From Proteobacteria bacterium SG_bin5 (GTDB lineage Bacteria; Pseudomonadota; Alphaproteobacteria; Sphingomonadales; Sphingomonadaceae), in NCBI GenBank assembly GCA_002083475.1, contig LWDI01000034.1:472-21615 (forward strand): a DNA stretch of 21,144 bases. The letters run 5' to 3'. The notes below the pieces were generated by a model. That model made no database searches, was not told the origin of the DNA, and saw only the letters and a program-made list of their open reading frames with translations. Below, one piece after another: positions 1 through 12,643 of this stretch (its first letter is position 1; each line of letters starts with the position of its first letter). The position numbers and the translations under genes are program-made.

Positions 1-394
1 CCCAGGGCATGAACGAGCCGAGCCAGATCGCGAAGGGCACCACCAGAAAGGCGATCGCCGCCGCCGCCACCGCGCCGCTGAAGCGGCCGAGCAGATAAGC
101 CGCCTTGCTCACCCGCGTGGTGCGCACCATCGCGCCGAACCCGCTTTCATCGTCGCGCACCACCGCATTGGCGACGAAGGCGGTGGTGACGAACATATAG
201 AAGATCGACAGGATCAGCATCGTCTGCGCGATCGCGAAGGGGCCGTTGCGGTGGATATTGCCGCCCCCGCCGATGCGAATCTGCTCGACCGTCACCGAGC
301 CGAAGGTGAGCAGGAAGAACAGGATCGCCACCGCCCAGAAGACGGGGTTGCGCAGCTGATAGCGCAGCTCGAAGCGGGCAATGCTCGCGAACAT
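1..394 (-). CDS. ABC-2 type transporter permease, N-terminal part (likely permease/M1 aminopeptidase fusion), cut by window edge
   Basis: Only the first 131 codons lie in the window; the gene runs off the left edge. The start ATG (394-392) is preceded on the minus strand by a GGGAGGA ribosome binding site. The protein opens MFASIARFELRYQLRNPVF, followed by a hydrophobic segment (about residues 18-35, FWAVAILFFLLTFGSV). Another membrane segment follows a polar loop, near FAIAQTMLILSIFYMFVTTAFVANAV, and a third near the edge (GAVAAAAIAFLVVPFAIWLGSFM). This matches the N-terminal membrane domain of ABC-2 permeases. The opening strongly resembles the family in which this domain is fused to a zinc M1 aminopeptidase, but that domain would be outside the window. 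It starts 14 bp after the ATPase stop, so the two form one operon and presumably one transporter. Substrate unknown. Confidence 0.85.
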   Translation of the reverse strand, partial: MFASIARFELRYQLRNPVFWAVAILFFLLTFGSVTVEQIRIGGGGNIHRNGPFAIAQTMLILSIFYMFVTTAFVANAVVRDDESGFGAMVRTTRVSKAAYLLGRFSGAVAAAAIAFLVVPFAIWLGSFMPW

Positions 395-408
395 CGGCGT
401 CCTCCCGC

Positions 409-1311
409 TCAGGCGGCTTGGGCGGTGGGGGCGGCGGCGCGACGGGCGCGGGCGAGCGTCGCGAAATACACGTCCTCCAGCCCGCCGCTCACGCTGGCGA
501 AGCCGTCGCCGGGGTCGTGATCGCTCAGCACATGGATCACCGTGCGGCCGGCGAACAGGCGGGTGGAGATCACCTCGTAGCGCGCTTGATGCTCGGCGAG
601 CGCGGCGCGGTCGATCGCCTTCGCCCACACGCTGCCGCGGCTGCGCGCGATCAGCTCGAGCGGCGCGCCCTCCAGCTGGATCCGCCCGCCGGCGAGCACC
701 GCCATGCGCGGGCAGAGATCGGCGACGTCGTCGACGATATGGGTCGACAGGATCACGACGACATTCTCGCCGATTTCGGCGAGCAGGTTCAGGAAGCGGT
801 TGCGCTCCTCGGGGTCGAGCCCGGCGGTCGGCTCGTCGACGATGATCAGCCGGGGGTTGCCGATCAACGCCTGGGCGATGCCGAAGCGCTGGCGCATCCC
901 GCCCGAAAAGCCCGCGATCGCCTTTTTGCGCACCGCCCACAAATTGGTCTGGTTGAGCAAGGTTTCGACCGTGTCGCGCCGCTCGGCCTTGCTGGCGATG
1001 CCTTTCAGCACCGCCATGTGATCGAGCATGTCATAGGCCGAAATGCGCGGATAAACGCCGAAATCCTGCGGCAGATAGCCGAGTTGCGCGCGCAGTCGTT
1101 CGGGCTCGGCGATCACGTCGATGTCGCCGAAGCGCACGCTGCCGCTGCTCGGCGTCTGGAGCGTCGCGACGGTGCGCATCAGCGTCGATTTGCCCGCGCC
1201 ATTGGGGCCGAGCAGCCCGAACATCCCGGTCGGCACGCTAAGGCTCACGTCATCGAGCGCGCGGGTGCCGTTGGGATAGACGTGAGTCACATGGCTGAGT
1301 TCGAGCATCAT
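409..1311 (-). CDS. ABC transporter ATP-binding protein
   Basis: This 300-residue cytoplasmic ATPase powers the ABC-2 permease encoded just downstream. Visible motifs: Walker A GPNGAGKS (35-42), Q-loop YLPQD with Q82, signature FSGGMRQR (135-142, a variant of LSGGQ), Walker B LIIVDEP (155-161), D-loop AGLD, and the H-loop histidine H191 (STH). The order and length are normal for the CcmA/NatA class of ATPases. The first ATG directly follows a run of G (GGGGGGA), and a second ATG is adjacent, so translation may begin one codon later. The gene is divergent from the DUF805 gene. The substrate of the transporter cannot be read from the sequence. Confidence 0.93.
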   Translation of the reverse strand: MMLELSHVTHVYPNGTRALDDVSLSVPTGMFGLLGPNGAGKSTLMRTVATLQTPSSGSVRFGDIDVIAEPERLRAQLGYLPQDFGVYPRISAYDMLDHMAVLKGIASKAERRDTVETLLNQTNLWAVRKKAIAGFSGGMRQRFGIAQALIGNPRLIIVDEPTAGLDPEERNRFLNLLAEIGENVVVILSTHIVDDVADLCPRMAVLAGGRIQLEGAPLELIARSRGSVWAKAIDRAALAEHQARYEVISTRLFAGRTVIHVLSDHDPGDGFASVSGGLEDVYFATLARARRAAAPTAQAA

Positions 1312-1442
1312 TCCCCCCGGCGAACGCGTTTCGGCGAAAGCTAACCGCCGGTGTGTTATCTGTCTATAGCGGAAATGGGGGCGGCGCGTGCCTGCGTTGG
1401 CTGAAAATCGCTATCAAGCGTGCCCAAAAGTCTTTACATTGG

Positions 1443-1454
1443 CATTGCGCAATG
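1443..1454. promoter_or_regulatory. Perfect 12-bp palindrome between divergent genes (candidate operator)
   Basis: CATTGCGCAATG is a perfect inverted repeat in the 191-bp divergent region between the ABC ATPase and the DUF805 gene, about 50 bp ahead of the DUF805 start. Its position suits a dimeric regulator. No convincing -35/-10 pair is visible beside it, so its function is only suggested. Confidence 0.3.
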
Positions 1455-1502
1455 TGCGGCGCCCGGGCAAGATGCCCTGGCGGTTTGGCGAAGGGTCAGC
1501 GC

Positions 1503-1916
1503 GTGGAGTGGATGCTGTTGCCATTGTGGCGTTACACCGATTTCCACGGCCGCTCGCGCCGGTTGGAGGTCGTGTCGTTCGCCTTCGGGCTGCTGCTGCT
1601 CGCGGCGCTTACCGCGCTGTTCACGCTCGGCGCCGGCGCCGGCCATGGCGAGGCCCTCGCCCGGATCGAAATGCTCGCGATGGCGGGGCTGTTCGCGAGC
1701 GTGTTCGGCGCGACGCTGATCATTCCCACCTTGGCGCTGCAAGTGCGGCGGCTGCACGATCTCAACTTGAGCGGCTGGTGGCTGCTGGTCGATCTGTTGC
1801 CCTATGTCGGCTGGGCGGCGATGCTCGTGCTGTTGCTGTTGCCGGGCTCGCGCGGCGCCAATCGCTTCGGCGCCGACCCGCGCGACATCGGCCTAGAACG
1901 GCGCCGCGCGGGCTGA
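1503..1916 (+). CDS. DUF805 family membrane protein
   Basis: A small inner-membrane protein of the DUF805 (YhaH-like) family; molecular function unknown. The open frame extends upstream to 1353. I chose the GTG at 1503 because AAGGG (1491-1495) sits 7 bp ahead of it, and because the protein then begins VEWMLLPLWRYTDFHGRSRR, the typical DUF805 opening. The upstream extension has no family character. This gives 137 residues, a usual length. Three hydrophobic segments (roughly 22-45, 55-80 and 92-114) frame the family signature RRLHDLNLSGWW (82-93). The C-terminus GSRGANRFGADP is also typical. It is the only convincing plus-strand gene in the window and ends facing the accA gene. Confidence 0.88.
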   Translation: MEWMLLPLWRYTDFHGRSRRLEVVSFAFGLLLLAALTALFTLGAGAGHGEALARIEMLAMAGLFASVFGATLIIPTLALQVRRLHDLNLSGWWLLVDLLPYVGWAAMLVLLLLPGSRGANRFGADPRDIGLERRRAG

Positions 1917-1926
1917 GGGGGGCGTA

Positions 1927-1945
1927 GGCGGGCAAATCACCCGCC
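1927..1945. terminator. GC-rich hairpin after DUF805 gene
   Basis: GGCGGG (1927-1932) and CCCGCC (1940-1945) form a 6-bp GC stem with a 7-nt loop, 10 bp after the DUF805 stop. No T-run follows, so alone it is at best a weak terminator or a 3' end stabiliser. A much stronger hairpin lies about 80 bp further on. Confidence 0.35.
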
Positions 1946-2027
1946 GGGGGCAGGTGATCCGCCGGAGCCCGGCTCGCGAAGCAAGCCGGTGGTCGCGAGG
2001 AGCGAACCGGTGTGATCGCAAACGTCG

Positions 2028-2076
2028 CTAGAGCGGTTTTCGATCCGATTGCATCGGATCGCCGCTCTAGATTTTT
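2028..2076 (+). terminator. Strong bipartite hairpin with T-run: likely rho-independent terminator
   Basis: On the plus strand CTAGAGCGG (2028-2036) pairs perfectly with CCGCTCTAG (2062-2070). Inside that, CGATCCGAT (2041-2049) pairs perfectly with ATCGGATCG (2053-2061) around a TGC loop. A TTTT bulge (2037-2040) separates the two 9-bp stems. ATTTTT follows at 2071-2076. Stem plus T-run is a classical terminator for plus-strand transcription from the DUF805 gene. The same hairpin forms half of the composite repeat at 2028-2132. Confidence 0.7.
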
Positions 2077-2097
2077 CGTTTACCGCGATTTCCGAGT

Positions 2098-2119
2098 CGG
2101 CAGGTGATTCCACCTGCCG
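2098..2119 (-). terminator. Hairpin downstream of accA
   Basis: CGGCAGGTG (2098-2106) and CACCTGCCG (2111-2119) form a perfect 9-bp stem with a 4-nt loop (ATTC on the plus strand). It begins 19 bp past the accA stop in the direction of transcription. No T-run follows on the minus strand, so it may act as an mRNA 3' end structure or a rho-assisted stop for the pcs-mcr-accA operon. Confidence 0.5.
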
Positions 2120-2137
2120 GGCAATCGCTCTAAGTTC

Positions 2138-3067
2138 CTACCGCCCCATCGCCAGGAACCGCGCGCGCCGCGCCGCGCGGCGTTCGGGGCCGGGCAGCGC
2201 GCGCAGCGCCGCCAGTTCCTCGCCGAGCGCGACCCCCAGCCGCCGGATCGCGAGCGCGGGGGCGCGGTGCGCGCCGCCGGTGGGTTCATAGACGATCCGG
2301 TCGATCACTTTCAGCCGCAGCAGATCGGCGGCGGTGATCTTCATCGCCTCGGCCGCCTCGCTCGCGCGCTCGGCCGAGCGCCAGAGGATCGAGGCGCAGC
2401 CCTCCGGGCTGATCACCGAATAGACGGCGTGCTCGAACATCAGCACCCGGTCGCCCGCCGCGAGCGCGACCGCGCCGCCCGAGCCGCCCTCGCCGGTGAT
2501 CACCGCGATCAACGGGCTTTGGAGCGCGAGGCACCGCTCGGTCGCGCGCGCGATCGCCTCGGCTTGGCCGCGCGCCTCGGCGTCGATTCCGGGGAAGGCG
2601 CCGGGGGTGTCGACCAAGCTGATCACCGGCAGGCCGAAGCGGTCCGCCAGATCGAGCAGCCGGATCGCCTTGCGATAGCCCTCGGGCCGCGCCATGCCGA
2701 AATTGTGGCGCAGCCGGCTCTGGGTGTCGCGCCCCTTGGCATGGCCGATCACCAGCACCGGCCGCCCCTGGAAGCGCGCGAGCCCGCCGATCAGCGCCTG
2801 GTCGTCGGCGAAGGCGCGGTCGCCCGCGAGCGGCAGGAAATCGTCGAACAGCCCCTCGATGAAGTCGCCGATTTGCGGCCGCGCGGGGTGGCGCGCGACT
2901 TGGGTGCGCTGCCAGGGGGTGAGATCGGCATAGAGATGATCGAGCAGCCGCTCGGCGCGCTCCTCGAGCTGGCGCACCTCGCCCGCCGCGCCGGGCGCGC
3001 CGCGCAGTTCATCGGCCCGCGCGCGCAGCGCCGCGACGGGGCGTTCGAAGGGCAGGAAGTCGCTCAC
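2138..3067 (-). CDS. accA: Acetyl-CoA carboxylase carboxyltransferase subunit alpha (operon copy)
   Basis: AccA pairs with AccD to transfer CO2 from carboxybiotin to acetyl-CoA, giving malonyl-CoA. The 309-residue product has the family landmarks in order: LTPWQRTQVARHP (49-61), GHAKGRDTQSRLRHNFG (108-124), VDTPGAFPG (152-160), the oxyanion-hole glycine loop GEGGSGGA (192-199) and ISPEGCASILW (219-229). Length is normal. The start is GTG (3067-3065) and overlaps the mcr TGA as GTGA, so translation is probably coupled to mcr. This placement directly after malonyl-CoA reductase suggests the protein supplies malonyl-CoA to the 3-hydroxypropionate route. No accD or accBC is in the window, so it must work with subunits encoded elsewhere. 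Whether it is the only accA in the genome or an extra copy cannot be seen here. Confidence 0.95.
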   Translation of the reverse strand: MSDFLPFERPVAALRARADELRGAPGAAGEVRQLEERAERLLDHLYADLTPWQRTQVARHPARPQIGDFIEGLFDDFLPLAGDRAFADDQALIGGLARFQGRPVLVIGHAKGRDTQSRLRHNFGMARPEGYRKAIRLLDLADRFGLPVISLVDTPGAFPGIDAEARGQAEAIARATERCLALQSPLIAVITGEGGSGGAVALAAGDRVLMFEHAVYSVISPEGCASILWRSAERASEAAEAMKITAADLLRLKVIDRIVYEPTGGAHRAPALAIRRLGVALGEELAALRALPGPERRAARRARFLAMGR

Positions 3068-6000
3068 ACCGTCATCGACATGCCGCGATAGATGCGCGCG
3101 CGGTAGCGCGAATCCTCGGCATCGGGCAGCGGCGCGCCGAGCAGCAGCACCGCGCGCGCGAAGCGCTTCACTTCCTCCAAATGCTCGTCGAGATCGCGCG
3201 GCTCCTCCGAGCGGACGCGGCGGGTGAGGTTGATCTGGTTGACCGGCACGTCATGCACCAGCCGCTCGTTTTCCACCGCCAGCGTCGCGGTGAAGGCATG
3301 AAGCGTCGTCTTGATGAAATTGGCGAGCGCGAAGGCGGGGCTCTTGTCGCCCATCGGCACGTCGGGCGAGGCGAGGACGAGCTGGCAGCCGTCATAAAGC
3401 GAGGCCTTGCGCGCGACGCGGAAATGATGCGTGAGATTGGCGGCGACGACGCCGCGAAACGCGTGCGGATCGAGCGGCGCCTCGGCCTCGAACAGCCGCG
3501 CGGGCAGCGGCTCGGCGGGGGTCGAGAGGATCGTCGTCGGCCGGCCCCAGCGCACCAGCGCCGCGTCCATCGCCGCCTCGATATCCTCGCCATAGACGAT
3601 CGGCTCGATCGCGTCGGCCGGCACGTCTTCCAATTGCGCGCGGACCGCGGCGAGGCCTTCGTCGCTGCGGGTCATCAGCACGACGCGCGCGACATGGCAA
3701 TCGGCGACGAAGGCGCGCGCGGTTTCGGCGAGATAATCGCTCAGATGTTCGCCGATCACCCACACGGTGCGGCCGCGCATCTGATCGAGCCGTTCCTGCT
3801 TCGGCCCGCCGAACAATTCGCGCTCGGTGGTCGAGCGTTCGACCGACAGCCCGCCCGAGGGCATGAAGGTTTCGCCCGAGACGGCGCGATCGGCGAGGAA
3901 GAAAACGGTCGCCTGCGCGACGTCGGTCTCGGTCGGCATCTTGCCGAGATAGAGTTGCGAGAGCACGCCGCCGCCGACCTTCTTCGCCTCCGCGGCGATC
4001 CGCTCGGCGGGGAGGAAAGGCGTGTCCTCGGGCGGGGTGCGCAGCAGCCAGTCGCGATCGGCCTCGCGCGTTGCCGGGCGGTCGGCCCAGCCCGGCGCGT
4101 CGAGCAGATAGCCCGCCTGGCGCAACCGCGCGACCAGCCGCGCGGCGATCGCGGGGGTGAGGAGATAGCGATCCCAGCTGCACACCCCGTCACCCTCGCG
4201 CGCGCAGGCGAGCGCCAGGTCGCGCAACTCGCGCGGGTTGTTGGGATCGTGCGACATCCGCACCGTATCGTTGCGCGCGAGCCGCGAAAGCACCGCCTCG
4301 ACTCGGTTGCCGCGCCGCAGCGCCTTGACGACGGCGGCATGAACCGCGTTCAGTCGCTTATTCTCCAGGATCAGCTTGCCGCGCCGCTCGAACAGCCCCG
4401 GCCGCCCGCCGGTGCCCGCGAGCCGATCGCCATCGACCGGACCCGGCGCGATCGCGTTGAACTGAACCTCCGGCCCCAAATAGCGCGCCATCGCTTCGAC
4501 CATCGCGCGCTGCCCGGCCTTCGACACCGCATAATCGGCGCGATTGGGATAAGCGACCGCGAGATATTTCTCCCCCCCGAAATAGGAAGAGACGTTGAGG
4601 ATATAGCCCGATCCTTGCGCCTTCATCAGCGGCACGACATGGTGCATCAGCAGGAAATTGCTGATGAGATTGGCGTCGAGCGTATAGTTCCAGGCGTCGA
4701 CGCTCATATCGACGACCATTTCCTCGGCGCCCGCGACCCCGGCGTTGTTGATCAGATAATCGATCCGCCCGAACGCCTTGAGCGTCGCCACGACCGCCTT
4801 TTCGAGCGAGGCGAAGTCGCTCACGTCGACATTGGCCATCGTCTGCACGCGCCGCTCGACCCCGGCGAAGCCAATGTCTTCGAGCTCGCTCACGATCCGC
4901 GCGCGCGCGACCGCGAGTTCGCTTTCGCGCCGCGCCACCATCATCACCTTGGCGCCCGCGAGCGCGAGCAGCCGCGCGACCTGGCCGCCGATCCCCGCCG
5001 ACCCGCCGGTGATGAGCGCGACCTTGCCCAGATGCAGCCCGGTGATGTTCTCGCTGAACCCCGGCATCGCCTTGCGCGCGCCGGTCGCCTCGCCGATGCT
5101 GCTCGGCACATAGAGCGTCACGTCGCGGATCTTGCTTTCCTTGAGCAGGATGCGCGCGGCATGGCCGGCGGTGAAGCGGATATTCTCGGCCTCGTCATTG
5201 GTGAAGCGGACGATCTGATTGCCCCATTCGGCCTGGCGCCGCCGGCCATGCGCGACGTCGATCTCCGATTCGTCGCGCCACACGCGGATCAGCTGCTCGA
5301 TCCCGGCGCGCAGCATATGCGCGTAAACATCGCCGCGCCCGTCGCTCGCGTTCGAGACGAAAACGAAACGCGGCGGCTGGAGCAGGCGATCGTGGCGCTT
5401 CCAATAGCGGCTCAGCGTCCGCGCGAGCGCGATCGCGCCGGTGAGTTCCGCGTCGAGGAAGCGGTCGAGCGCGTCCTGCGGCAGATCGATCAGCGACCCT
5501 TGCACTTCCTCGGGCGCGAGCGCGGGGAGGAATAGGGCGGCGGTGATCGGCTGGTGCTCGGTGCTATAGGCTTCGAGCGCGGCTTCCATCGCGGCGGGCT
5601 CGGCGCGGTTGAAGCGGATGATCGTCAGCGCCTCGCCGATCTCCTCGGCCTTGGCGCGCGCCTGGGCGATCGCGACATCGGCCTGGCGCGCGAGCCCGAG
5701 CAGCACCCGCGCCCCGCACGCGATCTGGACGCGCGCGATCTCGAGCGCCTCTTCCCAGCCGTCGCCCGCCGCCATCAGCACCGCGAGCCCGGTGCCGTCC
5801 ATCGAGCGCATCGTCGGGCGCGACAGATAGGTCGAGCGTTGCTCCTTCCGCACGGTCATGCCGTGGGTCACTTCGAAATCATGGCCGTTGTACGCGGCCG
5901 ATTCGTCGCTGCCGAGGAAGACGCAGGTCGCGGCGATGTCGTCGGGGGTAGGGAAAGTTTTCGCGCGGGCGTTGCCGCCGGTCGCGCGTTCGAGCGACAT

Positions 6001-6801
6001 CATGTCGAAAAATTGCCGGGCGGTGGTGCCGGCTTCGTCGCCGCGCATCTGGTCCATCGTCGCGAAGACGCTGCGGATGCGCTCGCTTTCGATCGGGCCG
6101 GGATAGACGAGGTTCACCCGCACCCCGCGCGGGCCGAGTTCGAGCGACAATTCGCGCGACCAGGCGTTCATCGCCGCCTTGGGCACGACATAAGCCGCGC
6201 GCGCGTAATAGGGCGTGCGCGAGAAGATCGTCGAGACGTTGATGATCGAGCCGCCCTCGGGCATCGCGGGCGCCGCTTCGCGCGCGACGGCCCAAGCGAC
6301 GCCGAGCAGGCTGCGCATCGCGGCGCCCGCGGTTTCGCTGTCGCTCGATCCCGATTGCTGGAGCGCGGCGAGTTCCTCGGCCGTCAGCGGCAGCGCCTCG
6401 ATCGGCTGTTTCGGGCCGGCCGAGCCCGCATTGTTGACCAGAATGTCGATCCGCCCGAAGCGCGCGACCACCTCGGCGATCGCGGTTTTGACCGAGGCGG
6501 GGTCGGCGCCGTCGAGCGTCACCGTCGCGAGCCGTTCGGGGGCGATGCCGAGCGCGTCGCGGATCGCCGCCGCCGCCGCATCGGTGCGCGCGGGCGTGCG
6601 CCCGGTCATCACCACCGTCGCCCCTTCGGCGAGATAGCGGCGGACGATATAGCCGCCGATATTGCCCGCGGCGCCGGTGACGACCGCGATCTTGCCGGCG
6701 AGCCGCCCGGCGGGGGCGAGCGCGGCGAGCGCGGTCGCCTCGGGCGCAGTCTTGCCCTTCGGCTTCGTCGCGCGCTCGGCAATGGTGCTGCTATCGGCCA
6801 T
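3064..6801 (-). CDS. mcr: Bifunctional malonyl-CoA reductase (3-hydroxypropionate forming)
   Basis: This 1245-residue enzyme is collinear along its length with Chloroflexus malonyl-CoA reductase as I remember it (about 1220 residues). It uses NADPH to reduce malonyl-CoA to malonic semialdehyde (C-terminal half) and then to 3-hydroxypropionate (N-terminal half). Each half has an SDR core. N half: TGAAGNIG (42-49), NNAG (123-126), serine S190, then Y204 and K208 (YxxxK). C half: TGGSAGIG (598-605), NNAG (685-688), S738, then Y757 and K761. Further conserved blocks are the NPGE-free linker around 480-590, LYLGKMPTETDVA, SGETFMPSGG, and ALANFIKTTLHAFTATLAVE near the C-terminus. About 30 extra residues precede the first Rossmann fold. 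The ATG follows AGGGGAG by a few bases. It lies 56 bp after pcs and overlaps accA, so it is the middle gene of the operon. Cytoplasmic. Confidence 0.95.
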   Translation of the reverse strand: MADSSTIAERATKPKGKTAPEATALAALAPAGRLAGKIAVVTGAAGNIGGYIVRRYLAEGATVVMTGRTPARTDAAAAAIRDALGIAPERLATVTLDGADPASVKTAIAEVVARFGRIDILVNNAGSAGPKQPIEALPLTAEELAALQQSGSSDSETAGAAMRSLLGVAWAVAREAAPAMPEGGSIINVSTIFSRTPYYARAAYVVPKAAMNAWSRELSLELGPRGVRVNLVYPGPIESERIRSVFATMDQMRGDEAGTTARQFFDMMSLERATGGNARAKTFPTPDDIAATCVFLGSDESAAYNGHDFEVTHGMTVRKEQRSTYLSRPTMRSMDGTGLAVLMAAGDGWEEALEIARVQIACGARVLLGLARQADVAIAQARAKAEEIGEALTIIRFNRAEPAAMEAALEAYSTEHQPITAALFLPALAPEEVQGSLIDLPQDALDRFLDAELTGAIALARTLSRYWKRHDRLLQPPRFVFVSNASDGRGDVYAHMLRAGIEQLIRVWRDESEIDVAHGRRRQAEWGNQIVRFTNDEAENIRFTAGHAARILLKESKIRDVTLYVPSSIGEATGARKAMPGFSENITGLHLGKVALITGGSAGIGGQVARLLALAGAKVMMVARRESELAVARARIVSELEDIGFAGVERRVQTMANVDVSDFASLEKAVVATLKAFGRIDYLINNAGVAGAEEMVVDMSVDAWNYTLDANLISNFLLMHHVVPLMKAQGSGYILNVSSYFGGEKYLAVAYPNRADYAVSKAGQRAMVEAMARYLGPEVQFNAIAPGPVDGDRLAGTGGRPGLFERRGKLILENKRLNAVHAAVVKALRRGNRVEAVLSRLARNDTVRMSHDPNNPRELRDLALACAREGDGVCSWDRYLLTPAIAARLVARLRQAGYLLDAPGWADRPATREADRDWLLRTPPEDTPFLPAERIAAEAKKVGGGVLSQLYLGKMPTETDVAQATVFFLADRAVSGETFMPSGGLSVERSTTERELFGGPKQERLDQMRGRTVWVIGEHLSDYLAETARAFVADCHVARVVLMTRSDEGLAAVRAQLEDVPADAIEPIVYGEDIEAAMDAALVRWGRPTTILSTPAEPLPARLFEAEAPLDPHAFRGVVAANLTHHFRVARKASLYDGCQLVLASPDVPMGDKSPAFALANFIKTTLHAFTATLAVENERLVHDVPVNQINLTRRVRSEEPRDLDEHLEEVKRFARAVLLLGAPLPDAEDSRYRARIYRGMSMTV

Positions 6802-6857
6802 GTCGCTCTCCCCTGGGGCAATTCATCCTGCTGGTCGTCGTTCGGTGCGTCGCGCCG

Positions 6858-12336
<5,479 letters not shown>

Positions 12337-12347
<11 letters not shown>

Positions 12348-12411
12348 CGGAAGTCGAACGTTGGTCGAAGCGAAGAAAGGCGGCGGCGCGCCCCGCACAA
12401 GTCAAATTCAT
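12337..12411 (-). CDS. Possible short leader ORF overlapping the pcs start
   Basis: On the minus strand an ATG (12411-12409) follows AGGAG at a normal distance (about 10 nt) and opens a 24-codon frame that stops at 12337. It begins MNLTCAGRAAAF and is rich in Ala and Arg. Its stop overlaps the first codons of pcs in another frame: the pcs ATG at 12347-12345 lies inside it, just before its TGA. It has the best ribosome binding site in the region, so it could load ribosomes that then reinitiate at pcs. No homology is recognised, and it could equally be a chance frame. Confidence 0.3.
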
Positions 12412-12643
12412 GCCCGGGCCCGCTCCTCTTGCCGCTTCAGGGGGACATGCCAGCGCCGCTTACGCGACACAGGTCTGGCTTACGCTGGCAACGAACGACC
12501 ATGACTCGCGGGATTTTGCAAGAACTATGTGTCGAAAGCCGCAAAATCGCTAATTTTGTTGCGCGAACTGTGCGCTCGCGGTCGCAACGCCCGCATGCGT
12601 CAAGCGGGTTGGACGGCGCGGCTCGTTACCCGCCGCGATGCGA
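12399..12643 (-). promoter_or_regulatory. Upstream region of the pcs-mcr-accA operon
   Basis: This 245-bp stretch separates the DUF1501 stop from pcs and holds no full gene. It should contain the operon promoter. Its centre (about 12510-12560) is markedly AT-rich against its surroundings and carries the inverted repeats listed separately. I see no convincing -35/-10 pair and no clear terminator for the DUF1501 gene, so read-through from that gene into pcs is possible. Confidence 0.45.
12512..12558. promoter_or_regulatory. Nested inverted repeats, candidate operator of the pcs operon
   Basis: GATTTTGC (12512-12519) and GCAAAATC (12541-12548) are perfect inverted 8-mers. The second also forms a tighter dyad, CAAAAT (12542-12547) with ATTTTG (12553-12558) around a 5-bp centre. 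Three related half-sites thus lie about 165-210 bp ahead of the pcs ATG. Such an arrangement fits a dimeric or tetrameric regulator (for example LysR type), but no regulator gene is in the window. Confidence 0.4.

Larger units (their letters stand above)
2028..2132. repeat. Composite palindromic element bounded by TAGAGCG / CGCTCTA
   Basis: Two hairpins are joined by an AT-rich linker. TAGAGCG occurs at 2029-2035 and its inverse CGCTCTA at both 2063-2069 and 2126-2132, so both the first hairpin and the whole element are bounded by the same inverted heptamer. The second hairpin has outer arms GCGATT (2085-2090) and AATCGC (2123-2128) around an inner 9-bp stem. This architecture looks like the interspersed palindromic repeats found between genes in sphingomonad genomes. 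That identification is from memory and only one copy is visible here. Confidence 0.55.

Noticed and set aside
1353..1502. Upstream extension of the DUF805 frame
   Set aside because: The extra 50 residues lack family similarity, and the GTG at 1503 has a well-placed AAGGG and gives the typical DUF805 N-terminus.
1972..2012. Two imperfect direct repeats of about 20 bp (GCTCGCGAAGCAAGCCGGTG-like) after the DUF805 gene
   Set aside because: Too many mismatches and only two copies; could be chance in GC-rich DNA.
3181..5535. Plus-strand open frame of 784 codons antisense to mcr
   Set aside because: Same GC-bias shadow effect: low-complexity Arg/His/Asp-rich product and no family resemblance, against a clear bifunctional malonyl-CoA reductase on the other strand.
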